64,000 nucleotides of DNA from Afipia massiliensis (GCF_014203115.1 NZ_JACHIJ010000003.1:434001-498000); one strand, 5' to 3'; shown: positions 26,734 to 36,069, numbered from the stretch's first letter. The notes: generated by a model not told the origin, from the sequence alone. Numbers and translations are program-made.

Positions 26734-26746
26734 CAAATATAGGTTT

Positions 26747-26824
26747 CTAGTGGAGTTTGGATTTGACATTCGCTTTGCGGGCTCGCAGCCGATTGGGTCG
26801 CGAATGTCAAATCCACTCCACTAG
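26747..26824. repeat. CTAG-ended palindrome, module 1 hairpin A2
   Basis: A 78-bp palindrome starts CTAGTGGAGT and ends ACTCCACTAG, with inner arms GGATTTGACATTCGC. A 2-nt TT asymmetry sits in the left arm at the same relative place as in its sister hairpins. It is separated from A1 by 13 nt and is nearly identical in inverse orientation to 54187-54262. Confidence 0.85.
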
Positions 26825-26840
26825 AGCAACGGGAGCGTCG

Positions 26841-27506
26841 ATGAAAGTCATTGTCTTCGGCGCGACCGGCATGGTCGGACAGGGCGTCCTGCGCGAATGT
26901 TTGCGCGATGGCGATGTGACGCAGGTGCTGACGGTTGGCCGCGCGGCCACCGGTCAACCGCATCCGAAGCTGCGCGAACTCGTGCACAAGGACTTTCTCG
27001 ATTTCTCGGCCATCGAAAACGACATCACGGGTTATGACGCCTGCTTCTTCTGTCTCGGCGTGACATCATTGGGGTTGGATGAAGAGCGCTACCGCCATCT
27101 GACCTACGACATCACGCTGGCGGCGGCGCGTCCGCTGGCGCGGCTCAATCCCGGCATGACCTTTGTCTATGTCACGGGCGCGAGCACCGACAGCACCGAG
27201 CAGGGCCGTGTGATGTGGGCGCGGGTCAAGGGCAAGACCGAGAACGATCTGCTCAAGCTGCCGTTCAAGGCCGCCTACATGTTCCGCCCCGGTGCGATCC
27301 AGCCGCTGCACGGCGTGCGGTCGAAAACGGCGTGGGTTCAGGCGATCTATGTCGCGACCGCGCCGCTGCTGACACTCCTGCATCGGGTCGCGCCGAAATA
27401 TGTCACCACCAGTGAAAAGGTCGGCCGCGCCATGCTCGCGGTGGCCAAGCGCGGCTATCCGAAGCCGATCCTGGAGATGGACGATATCAACAAGGCCGGG
27501 GTCTGA
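26841..27506 (+). CDS. NAD(P)-binding epimerase/dehydrogenase-like protein
   Basis: Product of 221 residues with N-terminal Rossmann motif VIVFGATGMVGQGVL, typical of atypical short-chain dehydrogenases and the NAD-dependent epimerase/NmrA group. The stretch FVYVTGAST and the K of RVKGKTENDLL take the places of the catalytic region. ATG at 26841 is used because GGGAG precedes it; the longer frame from 26757 would read through the palindromic repeat. Homologues are often annotated as HTATIP2/oxidoreductase-like. The substrate is unknown. Confidence 0.85.
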   Translation: MKVIVFGATGMVGQGVLRECLRDGDVTQVLTVGRAATGQPHPKLRELVHKDFLDFSAIENDITGYDACFFCLGVTSLGLDEERYRHLTYDITLAAARPLARLNPGMTFVYVTGASTDSTEQGRVMWARVKGKTENDLLKLPFKAAYMFRPGAIQPLHGVRSKTAWVQAIYVATAPLLTLLHRVAPKYVTTSEKVGRAMLAVAKRGYPKPILEMDDINKAGV

Positions 27507-27675
27507 TCGCATCAGGCCCGGAGGCCGTCAGCGCCATCCCTCGTCCGGCCGACACAATTCGAGCGATTTTTCAGGTATTAACCTGACATGCCGGGTTTTG
27601 GGCGTCCCGGCGCGCAGTTTCCACCTCCGATGAAACACGCTAAAAGCCGGTTATCCGCAACAGGGCAGGTTTGGC

Positions 27676-28965
27676 ATGGATCGCATTCGCATTGTCGGCG
27701 GCAACAAGCTCAATGGCACTATCCCGATTTCCGGCGCGAAGAACGCGGCTTTGCCGCTGATGATCGCCAGCTTGCTGACCGATGAGACCCTGATTCTCGA
27801 CAACGTGCCGCGTCTGGCCGACGTCGCGCAGTTGCAGCGGATTCTCGGCAATCATGGGCTCGACATCATGTCGAAGGGCAAGCGCCCCGGCGATCATGAG
27901 TATCAGGGCCAGACGCTGCACATCTCCGCGGCGAACATCATCGACACCACGGCGCCCTATGAGTTGGTCTCGAAGATGCGCGCCAGCTTCTGGGTGATCG
28001 CGCCGCTGCTGGCGCGGATGCATGTGGCCAAGGTCTCGCTGCCCGGCGGCTGTGCCATCGGCACCCGTCCCGTGGACCTGCTGATCATGGCGCTGGAGAA
28101 ACTCGGCGCGGAATTGCAGATCGACGGCGGCTACGTGATCGCGAAAGCGCCCGGCGGCCTGACCGGGGCTGAGATCGATTTCCCCAAGGTTACGGTCAGC
28201 GGCACCCATGTGGCGCTGATGGCCGCGACGCTGGCCAAGGGCACGACCGTCATCACCAACGCGGCGTGCGAGCCCGAGATTGTCGATGTCGCCGACTGCC
28301 TTAACAAGATGGGTGCGAAGATTTCCGGCGCGGGGACGCCCCGCATCGAGATCGAGGGCGTTAAGAAGCTGCATGGCGCGCGGCACACGGTGTTGCCGGA
28401 CCGGATCGAGGCCGGCACCTATGCCATGGCGGTGGCGATGACCGGCGGCGACGTTCAGCTTGCCGGCGCGCGTCCCGAACTGTTGCAGTCGGCACTCGAC
28501 GTGCTGACGGAAGCCGGCGCCACCATCACGCCGAACAACGAAGGCATCCGCGTCACGCGCAACGGTGCGGGCATCAGTCCGGTCAAGGTCACGACCGCGC
28601 CGTTCCCCGGCTTCCCGACCGACCTGCAGGCGCAGCTCATGGCGCTGATGGCCTGCGCGAAGGGCTCGTCGCATATCACTGAAACGATCTTCGAGAACCG
28701 CTTTATGCATGTGCAGGAGCTGGCGCGTTTTGGCGCCAGAATCTCCCTCGACGGCGAAACCGCGATCATCGAGGGCATCGCCAAGCTGCGCGGCGCGCCG
28801 GTGATGGCGACCGATCTGCGTGCGTCCGTATCGCTGGTGATCGCCGCGTTGGCGGCCGAAGGCGAGACCACCGTCAATCGTGTGTATCATCTCGACCGCG
28901 GCTTCGAACGGCTTGAGGAAAAGCTGTCGGCCTGCGGCGCGACCATCGAGCGTATCAGCGGGTAG
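27676..28965 (+). CDS. murA: UDP-N-acetylglucosamine 1-carboxyvinyltransferase
   Basis: Product of 429 residues catalysing the first committed step of peptidoglycan synthesis, transfer of enolpyruvate from PEP to UDP-GlcNAc. Motifs are the N-terminal [19 protein letters not shown] and the catalytic Cys at ~126 in [15 protein letters not shown] (the fosfomycin target). Length matches the family. It is followed by the DUF2948 gene with a 16-nt gap, suggesting an operon. Confidence 0.97.
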   Translation: MDRIRIVGGNKLNGTIPISGAKNAALPLMIASLLTDETLILDNVPRLADVAQLQRILGNHGLDIMSKGKRPGDHEYQGQTLHISAANIIDTTAPYELVSKMRASFWVIAPLLARMHVAKVSLPGGCAIGTRPVDLLIMALEKLGAELQIDGGYVIAKAPGGLTGAEIDFPKVTVSGTHVALMAATLAKGTTVITNAACEPEIVDVADCLNKMGAKISGAGTPRIEIEGVKKLHGARHTVLPDRIEAGTYAMAVAMTGGDVQLAGARPELLQSALDVLTEAGATITPNNEGIRVTRNGAGISPVKVTTAPFPGFPTDLQAQLMALMACAKGSSHITETIFENRFMHVQELARFGARISLDGETAIIEGIAKLRGAPVMATDLRASVSLVIAALAAEGETTVNRVYHLDRGFERLEEKLSACGATIERISG

Positions 28966-28981
28966 CTTTTGGGCGGGGGCC

Positions 28982-29464
28982 ATGTCTCAGAACAAAGCGT
29001 CTCAGAACACAACGGCTCAGCAGAAGTTTTCTCAACGCAAGCTCGCCGCGCTGGATGGCGACGATCTGGCGGTGATCTCCGCGCATATTCAGGACGCGGC
29101 GGTGGTCGCGGGCGACATCCTGTGGCGGCAAGCCGAGAAGCGTCTCGTGGTCGCGATGCGGCGGCTCGACTGCGAGGATATCATTGCAGGCGATTGCGTC
29201 CCGCGGCGGCTGATCTCGGCGCTGCGGTTCGACCGCGTGCTGTCGTGCCAGTCGCGCGAGATCGACATGGATGCCCCGGGACTTCCGTTGACCCTGCTCG
29301 GGCTGGAATTCCATCCGGGCAAGAAACCGGGCGGTCAGGTGATGCTGCTGTTCGCCAGCGGCGGGGTGTTGCGGCTCGAGGTCGAATGTCTCGAATGCGA
29401 GCTGGCCGATCTCGGCCCGGACAGTCTGGACGCTGATCTGGTGGACGGCGCTGCTGCCACCTAA
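28982..29464 (+). CDS. DUF2948 family protein
   Basis: Product of 160 residues, soluble. The family pattern is seen in KLAALDGDDLAVISAHIQDA, RRLDCEDI, RVLSCQSREID and LLFASGGVLRLEVECLECEL. ATG at 28982 is preceded by GGGGG. The gene is conserved between murA and hisD in related alphaproteobacteria, but its function is unknown. Confidence 0.85.
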   Translation: MSQNKASQNTTAQQKFSQRKLAALDGDDLAVISAHIQDAAVVAGDILWRQAEKRLVVAMRRLDCEDIIAGDCVPRRLISALRFDRVLSCQSREIDMDAPGLPLTLLGLEFHPGKKPGGQVMLLFASGGVLRLEVECLECELADLGPDSLDADLVDGAAAT

Positions 29465-29637
29465 TCTGCCTGCGGTCACAGACATTTAGCAACCAATCCG
29501 GGCGGTCCCGCTCGCGGTTTCATTCCGGGAATGTTATGGGTTGGCGGTGATCTGGCGTCACCGCCCAGGGTCACATCGTTAAATGATTGAATGAGCGCAT
29601 GATTTCACAGTCATGCGCGAGCCTGCCGGACCCTGGA

Positions 29638-30933
29638 ATGCCGATCCGCCTCAACAGCCACAGCGCCGACTTCAGCGAGCGCTTCAACGCCTTTCTCGAT
29701 ATGAAGCGGGAGGTCTCCGCCGATATCGACGCGGCGGCCCGCGCCATCGTTGACGATGTGGCGAAGCATGGCGACGCGGCGCTGATCGCGGCGACGAAGA
29801 AGTTCGACCGGCTGGATGTGGCCGCGAGCGGATTGCGGATTACGGCGGCGGAAACCGAAGCGGCGGTGAAAGCTTGCGATGCCGCGACGCTCGACGCCCT
29901 GAAGTTCGCGCGCGACCGCATCGAGGTGTTTCACCAGCGGCAGATGCCGAAGGATGAACGCTTCACCGACGCTGCCGGCGTTGAACTCGGCTGGCGCTGG
30001 AGCGCCATCGAGGCGGTCGGGCTTTATGTGCCGGGCGGCACCGCAGCCTATCCCTCGTCAGTTCTGATGAACGCGGTGCCTGCGAAGGTCGCGGGCGTCG
30101 GGCGCGTGGTGATGGTGGTGCCGTCGCCCGACGGCAAGCTCAATCCGCTGGTGCTGGCGGCGGCGCAACTCGGCGGCGTATCGGAAATCTACCGCGTCGG
30201 CGGCGCGCAGGCGGTTGCGGCGCTGGCCTATGGCACCGCCACCATCAAGCCGGTGGCGAAAATCGTCGGCCCGGGCAACGCCTATGTCGCGGCAGCCAAG
30301 CGGCTGGTGTTCGGCAAGGTCGGTATCGACATGATCGCCGGGCCGTCCGAGGTGCTGGTGATCGCGGATCGCACCGCGAATCCGGACTGGATCGCAGCCG
30401 ATCTGCTGGCGCAGGCCGAGCACGACGCCAATGCGCAGTCGATCCTAATCACCGATGACGAAACTCTCGCGAACGACGTCGAACGTGCGGTCGAAGCGCA
30501 GCTGACGACGCTGCCGCGCGCGGCGATCGCGCGCGCCTCGTGGAACGAGTTCGGTGCGGTCATTCTGGTCAAGTCGCTCGATGAATCGGTCGCACTGGCC
30601 GACGCCATCGCCGCCGAACATCTGGAAATCATCACCGCCGATCCCGAAGGCCTGAGCGCGCGTATCCGCAATGCCGGCGCGATCTTCCTCGGCGCGCATA
30701 CGCCGGAAGCGATCGGCGACTATGTCGGCGGTTCGAACCACGTGCTGCCGACGGCGCGCTCGGCGCGGTTTTCGTCGGGCCTCGGCGTGCTCGATTTCAT
30801 GAAGCGGACCTCGATCCTGAAATGCGGACCTGAGCAGCTCCGCGCTTTGGGACCGGCGGCGATGACGCTCGGCAAGGCCGAAGGGCTCGACGCTCACGCG
30901 CGCTCGGTCGGGTTGCGGCTCAATCTGTCATGA
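29638..30933 (+). CDS. hisD: Histidinol dehydrogenase
   Basis: Product of 431 residues from ATG 29638 ([13 protein letters not shown]), which matches the usual family start; ATG 29599 and TTG 29587 in frame give longer forms. It oxidises L-histidinol to L-histidine with two NAD+ and zinc. Family blocks include [50 protein letters not shown] and the zinc-binding region [18 protein letters not shown] and GGSNHVLPT. Its stop overlaps the next start by 4 nt. Confidence 0.95.
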   Translation: MPIRLNSHSADFSERFNAFLDMKREVSADIDAAARAIVDDVAKHGDAALIAATKKFDRLDVAASGLRITAAETEAAVKACDAATLDALKFARDRIEVFHQRQMPKDERFTDAAGVELGWRWSAIEAVGLYVPGGTAAYPSSVLMNAVPAKVAGVGRVVMVVPSPDGKLNPLVLAAAQLGGVSEIYRVGGAQAVAALAYGTATIKPVAKIVGPGNAYVAAAKRLVFGKVGIDMIAGPSEVLVIADRTANPDWIAADLLAQAEHDANAQSILITDDETLANDVERAVEAQLTTLPRAAIARASWNEFGAVILVKSLDESVALADAIAAEHLEIITADPEGLSARIRNAGAIFLGAHTPEAIGDYVGGSNHVLPTARSARFSSGLGVLDFMKRTSILKCGPEQLRALGPAAMTLGKAEGLDAHARSVGLRLNLS

Positions 30934-31439
30934 GCACGCCCCCGCCAGATGAGAATGCCAACAACCGCGTCGTCGCGGTGACGCTCGATGAGGAATCGAT
31001 CGGGCGATCGGGGCCGGACATCGAGCACGAACGCGCGATCGCGATCTATGACCTCGTCGAGAAGAACCTGTTCGTGCCGGAGGGGGGCCATGGCGGGCCG
31101 TTCACCTTGCATATCGGCATCACCGGCAACCGCCTGATGTTCGACATCAAGCGCGAGGACGGCACGCCCTGCGTGGTGCATCTGCTGTCGCTGACGCCGT
31201 TCCGCAGAATCGTGAAGGACTACTTCATGATCTGCGACAGCTACTATCAGGCGATCCGCACCGCGACCCCGGACAAGATCGAAGCCATCGATATGGGCCG
31301 CCGTGGCGTGCATGACGAAGGCTCGCGCACGCTGATGGAGCGCCTCGAGGGCAAGGTGCGGATCGACTTCGAGACCTCGCGCCGGCTGTTCACCCTGATC
31401 TCGGTGCTGCACTGGAAGGGTGACGGTGGCAGCGCATGA
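30930..31439 (+). CDS. UPF0262 family protein
   Basis: Product of 169 residues, soluble, matching the Rhizobiales UPF0262 family ([60 protein letters not shown]). Function unknown. The start overlaps hisD by 4 nt, so translation is coupled. The stop codon lies inside a dispersed GCATGATC palindrome (31432-31480). Confidence 0.9.
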   Translation: MSTPPPDENANNRVVAVTLDEESIGRSGPDIEHERAIAIYDLVEKNLFVPEGGHGGPFTLHIGITGNRLMFDIKREDGTPCVVHLLSLTPFRRIVKDYFMICDSYYQAIRTATPDKIEAIDMGRRGVHDEGSRTLMERLEGKVRIDFETSRRLFTLISVLHWKGDGGSA

Positions 31440-31480
31440 TCCCGAAAAGCGGAAACCGATTTTCGGATCGGATCATGCGC
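31432..31480. repeat. GCATGATC-type palindrome overlapping a gene end
   Basis: Arms GCGCATGATCC (31432-31442) and GGATCATGCGC (31470-31480) enclose a CCGAAAAGC / TTTTCGG core. The element shares its arms with 14632-14677. It overlaps the last codons and the TGA of the UPF0262 gene. Confidence 0.65.
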
Positions 31481-31540
31481 AAGCAGCAATGCATGATCGC
31501 AAAAAATCTCATGCCTATCACTGACGGGCGAGCCTGACGC

Positions 31541-31993
31541 ATGGCGCGTTCTCCGCAAGCTGTCCTGTTCATGTGCGGACAGAACAGCGTCCGCTCGCCG
31601 ACGGCGGCGTGCCTGTTGCGCCATCTGGTTCCGCGCGGGCTCTATGTGCAGTCGGCCGGTGTCAGCAAGGCCGATCTCGATCCCTTTGCCGTCGCCGTGA
31701 TGAAAGAAATCGGCCTCGATATTTCAAATCACAAACCGTGGACGGTGGCCGATCTGGAAGACTGGGAAGGTCTGAACTTCGATCTGATCGTAACGCTGTC
31801 GCCGGAGGCGCATCACAAGGCGCTGCAGTTGACCACGACCTCGGCGACAGAGGTCGAATACTGGCCGACGCCCGACCCTGTCGGCGTCGAGGGCCGCCGC
31901 GAGCTGCAGCTCGATGCCTACCGGCACGTCCGGGACAGTTTGCGCCAGCGGATCCGTGAGCGTTTTGCGCCGGCCGCCATCAAGAACGAGTAG
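31541..31993 (+). CDS. Low-molecular-weight phosphatase / arsenate-reductase-like protein
   Basis: Product of 150 residues. The phosphate-binding loop CGQNSVR (C12 to R18, CX5R) near the N-terminus and the DPVG Asp near position 110 are the catalytic residues of low-molecular-weight protein tyrosine phosphatases. The loop departs from the common CxGNxCR. It lies between UPF0262 and maf in the conserved Rhizobiales cluster. The substrate is unknown. Confidence 0.87.
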   Translation: MARSPQAVLFMCGQNSVRSPTAACLLRHLVPRGLYVQSAGVSKADLDPFAVAVMKEIGLDISNHKPWTVADLEDWEGLNFDLIVTLSPEAHHKALQLTTTSATEVEYWPTPDPVGVEGRRELQLDAYRHVRDSLRQRIRERFAPAAIKNE

Positions 31994-32102
31994 GCAAATC
32001 CTCCAGAATCGACCTTTGGCGCGCCGCCATGCTGTTGTCGCCGCCGCGCCCTTCGGATAGTTTCCGCGCCCATTGACCCCGAGCGAAATCGATAAATCCC
32101 GC

Positions 32103-32726
32103 ATGCTAGGCAGTCCCAAATTCGTTCTCGCCTCCGGCTCGCCGCGGCGTCTCAGCCTGCTGAATCAGGCCGGTATCGAGCCCGACGCGCTGCGCCCGGC
32201 CGATGTCGACGAGACCCCGAAACGCGGTGAGCTGCCCCGCGCCTGCGCCAATCGCCTCGCGCGCGCCAAGGCCGACGCTGCGCTCAAGTCGGTGCAGCTC
32301 GATGACGAACTGCGCGGATCCTACATTCTTGCCGCCGATACTGTGGTCGCGGTCGGCCGCCGGATTCTGCCGAAGGCGGAACTGGTGGACGAGGCGTCGC
32401 AGTGCCTGCGGCTGTTGTCGGGCCGCAACCATCGCGTCTACACCGCGATCTGCCTGGTGACCCCAAAGGAGAGCTTCCGCCAGCGGCTGGTCGAAACCCG
32501 GGTGCGCTTCAAGCGGCTGAGCGAGGACGACATTCAAGCCTATATCGGCTCCGGCGAATGGCGCAGCAAGGCAGGCGGCTATGCCGTGCAAGGCATCGCC
32601 GGCTCGTTCGTGGTCAAGCTGGTCGGCTCCTACTCCAACGTCGTTGGATTGCCCCTGTATGAAACCACGGCGCTGCTTGGCGGCGAGGGTTTCCCGATCC
32701 GGTTTGGCTGGTTGAATGCCAGCTGA
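32103..32726 (+). CDS. maf: Maf-like nucleotide pyrophosphatase
   Basis: Product of 207 residues. [19 protein letters not shown] is the N-terminal Maf signature and [13 protein letters not shown] holds the catalytic Asp; [16 protein letters not shown] and [11 protein letters not shown] complete the family pattern. Maf proteins hydrolyse non-canonical or house-keeping nucleoside triphosphates. ATG at 32103 fits homologues better than a TTG 30 nt earlier. Its 3' end overlaps yacG by 11 nt. Confidence 0.92.
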   Translation: MLGSPKFVLASGSPRRLSLLNQAGIEPDALRPADVDETPKRGELPRACANRLARAKADAALKSVQLDDELRGSYILAADTVVAVGRRILPKAELVDEASQCLRLLSGRNHRVYTAICLVTPKESFRQRLVETRVRFKRLSEDDIQAYIGSGEWRSKAGGYAVQGIAGSFVVKLVGSYSNVVGLPLYETTALLGGEGFPIRFGWLNAS

Positions 32727-32910
32727 CGGCACGAAATCCGCGCGTGCCGCGAGGCCCTGCCCGATCTGCGGCAAGCCGCCGGTCGAGGCCTCCAAACCGT
32801 TCTGCTCGGAGCGCTGCCGCGATGTCGACCTGAATCGCTGGCTGTCGGGCTCCTACGCCATTCCGGCGCGGGAGAGCGACAACGAGGACGAGCCGGACGA
32901 GCCGAAATAG
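32716..32910 (+). CDS. yacG: DNA gyrase inhibitor YacG
   Basis: Product of 64 residues with the zinc motif CPICGKP and [19 protein letters not shown], the YacG signature. YacG binds GyrB and lowers gyrase activity in E. coli. It overlaps the end of maf by 11 nt, the usual maf-yacG arrangement in alphaproteobacteria. The tail is acidic. Confidence 0.92.
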   Translation: MPADGTKSARAARPCPICGKPPVEASKPFCSERCRDVDLNRWLSGSYAIPARESDNEDEPDEPK

Positions 32911-33073
32911 GCTGTCCGGCGCTTTCTGGCCGCTCCGGAAGCCCAGAATCCGATGGAATTTTACGAGGCGTTGCCGCCGTTCACAGCCCACCGGGAAATT
33001 CTGCCAATGGCTGGACAGCGCGGCCCTGTCTCACTATAAACCGGCGCTCTCCCCGGGCAGCGTTCGGGGCGAC

Positions 33074-33149
33074 GCCCAGGTAGCTCAGTTGGTAGAGCAT
33101 GCGACTGAAAATCGCAGTGTCGGTGGTTCGATCCCGCCCCTGGGCACCA
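33074..33149 (+). tRNA. tRNA-Phe (anticodon GAA)
   Basis: A 76-nt cloverleaf with encoded CCA. Acceptor stem GCCCAGG pairs with CCTGGGC; D arm GCTC/GAGC; anticodon loop CTGAAAA (anticodon GAA); T arm GGTGG(TTCGATC)CCGCC with minor mismatch. It lies downstream of yacG with its own spacing of 163 nt. Confidence 0.96.
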
Positions 33150-33359
33150 TCGCTTTTCCAAGCGATTGTTTCCACAGAACTAATGCAAAATCAGAAAGAG
33201 ACATGCAGCGAGCTCTTCGAGAGCCCGGCAGGCGCACTGTTGTCCAGAGAGTTGCGTGAGACCGTAGGGACCATGCCGTCCGGCCCAAAGACCCGCTTTG
33301 TTTCCTCAAAGCGACATCGGAGCGCGACGACGAAGACATCATCGCGCTCCAATGCAGAC

Positions 33360-34634
33360 TTACGCCATGCTCAGTTCGTGGCGGCCAACGACCATCCAGT
33401 GCACTTCATCGGGGCCGTCGGCGAAGCGCAGATGCCGGACGTCAGCGTACATGTCGGCGAGCGGCGTCCATTCGGAAATGCCGGTCGCGCCGTGCATTTG
33501 AATCGCCTGGTCGATGATCTTGCAGGTCCGCTCGGGCACCATGGCCTTGACCATGCTGACCCAGACGCGAGCTTCCTTGTTGCCCAGCACATCCATGGCT
33601 TTGGCAGCCTTCAGCACCATCAGTCGCATCGCCTCGATCTCACAGCGTGCCTGCGCGATGATCTGGAGGTTGCCGCCGAGATGCGCGATCTGCTTGCCAA
33701 AGGCTTCCCGCGTCAGGCCGCGTGACACCATCAGGTCGAGCGCCTTTTCCGCTTTTCCGATCGTGCGCATGCAGTGATGGATGCGGCCCGGTCCAAGGCG
33801 GACTTGCGAGATTTCGAAGCCGCGGCCTTCACCGAGCAGGATATTTTCCTTCGGCACACGGACATTGTTGAAGCGCATATGCATGTGCCCACGAGGCGCG
33901 TGATCCGCCCCGAACACATGCATCGGGCCGATGATTTCAACGCCGGGCGTGTCAACCGGCACGAGAATCTGAGACTGCTGCTTGCCGCGCGGCGCGTCGG
34001 GATTGGTCTGCACCATGACGATCATGATCTTGCAGCGGGGATCGCCAAGACCGGAGATGTAGTACTTCTCGCCGTTGATTACCCATTCGTCGCCGACGAG
34101 TTTCGCGGTGGTCGAAATGTTCTTGGCATCCGAGGACGCAACATTCGGTTCGGTCATGGCGTAGGCCGAGCGGATTTCACCGTTCAGCAGCGGCTTCAGC
34201 CATTTTTCCTTTTGCTCTTTCGTGCCGACGCGCTCCAGCACTTCCATGTTGCCGGTGTCCGGCGCAGAGCAGTTCATGGTTTCAGATGCCAGCGGATTTT
34301 TCGCCAGCTCCACCGCGATGTAGGCGTAGTCGAGGTTCTTGAGGCCTTCGCCGGTTTCGCTGTCGGGCAGGAAGAAGTTCCACAGGCCTTCTTCCTTGGC
34401 CTTTGCCTTGGCTTTCCCCAGGACATCGAGCTGGCCCTGCGTGAAGCTCCAGCGATCCTTTTTGCCCTCACCATGCCGAACGTATTCGAGCTGCATGGGA
34501 TCGACGGTTTCCCGGATGAATTTTTTGACGTGCTCAAAAAGCGGCCGGACCTGATCCGACATGCGCAGATCGTTCAGTTCATCGCCCGGATTGAGTCCGT
34601 AACTGGTCGTTCGCGGTACGTAAGCTTGTTTCAT
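33360..34634 (-). CDS. Acyl-CoA dehydrogenase family protein (ACAD10/11-like)
   Basis: Product of 424 residues, an FAD enzyme that oxidises acyl-CoA at C2-C3. Recognisable stretches are YAMTEPNVASSDAKNI (FAD/substrate loop), WVINGEKYYISGLGDPRC, FNNVRVPKENILLGEGRGF, and the C-terminal QMHGATGISEWTPLADMYADVRHLRFADGPDEVH. The D/E pattern fits the ACAD10/11 group, which in other organisms handles longer or 4-hydroxy acyl-CoAs. GGAG precedes the start. It stands alone. Confidence 0.93.
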   Translation of the reverse strand: MKQAYVPRTTSYGLNPGDELNDLRMSDQVRPLFEHVKKFIRETVDPMQLEYVRHGEGKKDRWSFTQGQLDVLGKAKAKAKEEGLWNFFLPDSETGEGLKNLDYAYIAVELAKNPLASETMNCSAPDTGNMEVLERVGTKEQKEKWLKPLLNGEIRSAYAMTEPNVASSDAKNISTTAKLVGDEWVINGEKYYISGLGDPRCKIMIVMVQTNPDAPRGKQQSQILVPVDTPGVEIIGPMHVFGADHAPRGHMHMRFNNVRVPKENILLGEGRGFEISQVRLGPGRIHHCMRTIGKAEKALDLMVSRGLTREAFGKQIAHLGGNLQIIAQARCEIEAMRLMVLKAAKAMDVLGNKEARVWVSMVKAMVPERTCKIIDQAIQMHGATGISEWTPLADMYADVRHLRFADGPDEVHWMVVGRHELSMA

Positions 34635-34798
34635 ACAAAGTTTCTCCGATGGGTGTTTCCTCGATGAAACTCTTAAAGCACGAATGCGCCCCTTGATAGG
34701 GATGAGCAGAGTTGCGCGATCGAAGGGGCATCAAACCGCGTCCGGCATTTGCTCACTGTCCTTAGCCTGCTGAACTGCCCATTGCGTGCGCTCCCGAC

Positions 34799-35119
34799 TC
34801 ACGCCGATGTCGAGAGCTTCATCATGACGAGACCGGAAACAATCAGGGCCGCAGCCGCGAGGCGCATGACCGTCACCGCTTCGCCTAGGACGATGATCCC
34901 GACAAGGAATGCGCCGACGGCCCCGATCCCTGTCCAGATGGTATAGGCGGTCCCGAGGGGAAGCGTCCTCATGGCGACGGACAGCAGCGCGAAGCTGCCA
35001 ATCATCATGACGATGGTGATGGTGCTCGGAACGAGCTTTGTGAAGCCTTCCGACTGCTTCATCGAATAGGCCCAGACGATTTCAAGAATGCCGGCCGCCG
35101 CGAGATAGATCCATGCCAT
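34799..35119 (-). CDS. sugE: SMR-family guanidinium exporter SugE/Gdx
   Basis: Product of 106 residues with four membrane helices. MAWIYLAAAGILEIVWAYSMK has the conserved Glu in helix 1 followed by W, and GTAYTIWTGIGAVGAFL is the SugE/Gdx form of helix 3, as opposed to EmrE. Gdx exports guanidinium in exchange for protons. ATG at 35119 has GGAGAG 6 nt upstream. The leader carries two ACGR-loop hairpins that look like a guanidine-II riboswitch, which supports the Gdx assignment. Confidence 0.9.
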   Translation of the reverse strand: MAWIYLAAAGILEIVWAYSMKQSEGFTKLVPSTITIVMMIGSFALLSVAMRTLPLGTAYTIWTGIGAVGAFLVGIIVLGEAVTVMRLAAAALIVSGLVMMKLSTSA

Positions 35120-35125
35120 TTTCAA

Positions 35126-35183
35126 CTCTCCATTGGGCCGGGCCGTCCCGGTCATTGCGCCCAAAATGGGGAGGTCGTTCCTC
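35126..35183 (-). promoter_or_regulatory. Candidate guanidine-II (mini-ykkC) riboswitch of sugE
   Basis: On the minus strand the leader has P1 at 35171-35183 (GAGG, loop AACGA, CCTC), a 19-nt linker, then P2 at 35138-35151 (CCGGG-ACGG-CCCGG). The Shine-Dalgarno GGAGAG follows 6 nt later (35126-35131) and lies 6 nt before the sugE ATG. The CTCC within ACCTCCCC at the 3' side of P1 could pair with the SD when P1 is open. Tandem hairpins with ACGR loops before sugE are the known guanidine-II design. The 5-nt P1 loop and its short stem depart from consensus. Confidence 0.65.
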
Positions 35184-35213
35184 TGGATTTTACGGTGCGC
35201 GCTTGCAGTCCGC

Positions 35214-35963
35214 CTAGTGTCCCGGATGGAGCGCGTCGTTGAGGTACATGCAGGTCAGCATGGTGAACACGTAGGCCTGAATGACGGACATCAGGAGTTC
35301 CAGCGCGGTCAGGGCCAGGACCATCAGAAACGGCATCGCCGCTCCGAGTATACCCAGTGTCCCGAGACCGCCGAGACCGACGACGAAACTCGCGAACACC
35401 TTCAGCGTGATATGCCCCGCGAGCATCACCGCGAACAGGCGCACGGAGTGCGACACCGGCCGCGACAGATAGGAAATCACTTCAATCGGGACGATGAACA
35501 CCGCGATGTACGGCGGAACGCCCGACGGCAGGAACAGCCGCAGGAAGCCGAAACCGTTGCGCATCACGCCGTAGATGGTGACCGTTAGAAACACCATCAT
35601 CGCCAACGCAAAGGTCACACTGAGGTGGCTGGTGACGGTGAATGCGTAGGGCAGCATGCCGAGCAGGTTCGCCACCAGAATGAAGGTGAACAGTGAAAAG
35701 ACCAGCGGGAAAAACCGCATTCCCTCGTCGCCGGCGTTTTCGCGCACTGTTTTTGCGACGAACTCGAACAGCAGCTCCGAAGCCGACTGCCATCGTCCCG
35801 GCACGAGCGCGCTTCGCCGCGTCGAAAGCAGCATGAAGAGGCCGATGATGCCGACCGTCACGAACATATAAACGGTCGAGTTGGTGATGCTGATCTGCTG
35901 TCCGGCGATCTCGCCGAGTTGCAGGATCGGCTTGATTTCGAACTGTTCAATCGGCCCGGCCAT
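35214..35963 (-). CDS. atpB: F0 ATP synthase subunit a, lone paralogue
   Basis: Product of 249 residues matching F0 subunit a throughout: [59 protein letters not shown], and the C-terminal [21 protein letters not shown]. The essential Arg (E. coli R210) is present at ~175. The Asn four residues later (E. coli N214) is replaced by Val (RLFAVML). No atpI, atpE or atpF gene is adjacent, so this is not the standard F0 operon. ATG at 35963 has AGGGG upstream. An ACGR two-hairpin leader lies 107 nt upstream; sugE follows 94 nt downstream. Confidence 0.88.
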   Translation of the reverse strand: MAGPIEQFEIKPILQLGEIAGQQISITNSTVYMFVTVGIIGLFMLLSTRRSALVPGRWQSASELLFEFVAKTVRENAGDEGMRFFPLVFSLFTFILVANLLGMLPYAFTVTSHLSVTFALAMMVFLTVTIYGVMRNGFGFLRLFLPSGVPPYIAVFIVPIEVISYLSRPVSHSVRLFAVMLAGHITLKVFASFVVGLGGLGTLGILGAAMPFLMVLALTALELLMSVIQAYVFTMLTCMYLNDALHPGH

Positions 35964-36069
35964 GATGCCCCTGTCGCATGCAAAAGCAATCGCATCCGAT
36001 GGCACGGAGCGATCCTGAACGGAGCATGATGAGGGGAAGGCTTCCTACCCGGAGCGGCCGTCCCGACAT

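Noticed and set aside
26757-26840. N-terminal extension of the epimerase-like gene
   Set aside because: The extension translates the A2 palindrome; the ATG at 26841 has a ribosome site and starts the Rossmann fold directly.
34688-34729. Inverted repeat GCCCCTT / AAGGGGC between the acyl-CoA dehydrogenase and sugE genes
   Set aside because: A 7-bp stem with a long loop and no T-run; it may be chance.
36055-36065. A third ACGG hairpin (CGG-GACGG-CCG) just after the atpB-side riboswitch candidate
   Set aside because: The stem is only 3 bp with a 5-base loop; it may be a decayed copy but is too weak to call.
35947-36069. A 40-codon minus-strand frame starting in the hairpin after the atpB-side riboswitch and overlapping the atpB start
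   Set aside because: GGAG is only 2 nt from its ATG, which is too close, and the peptide has no recognisable feature.
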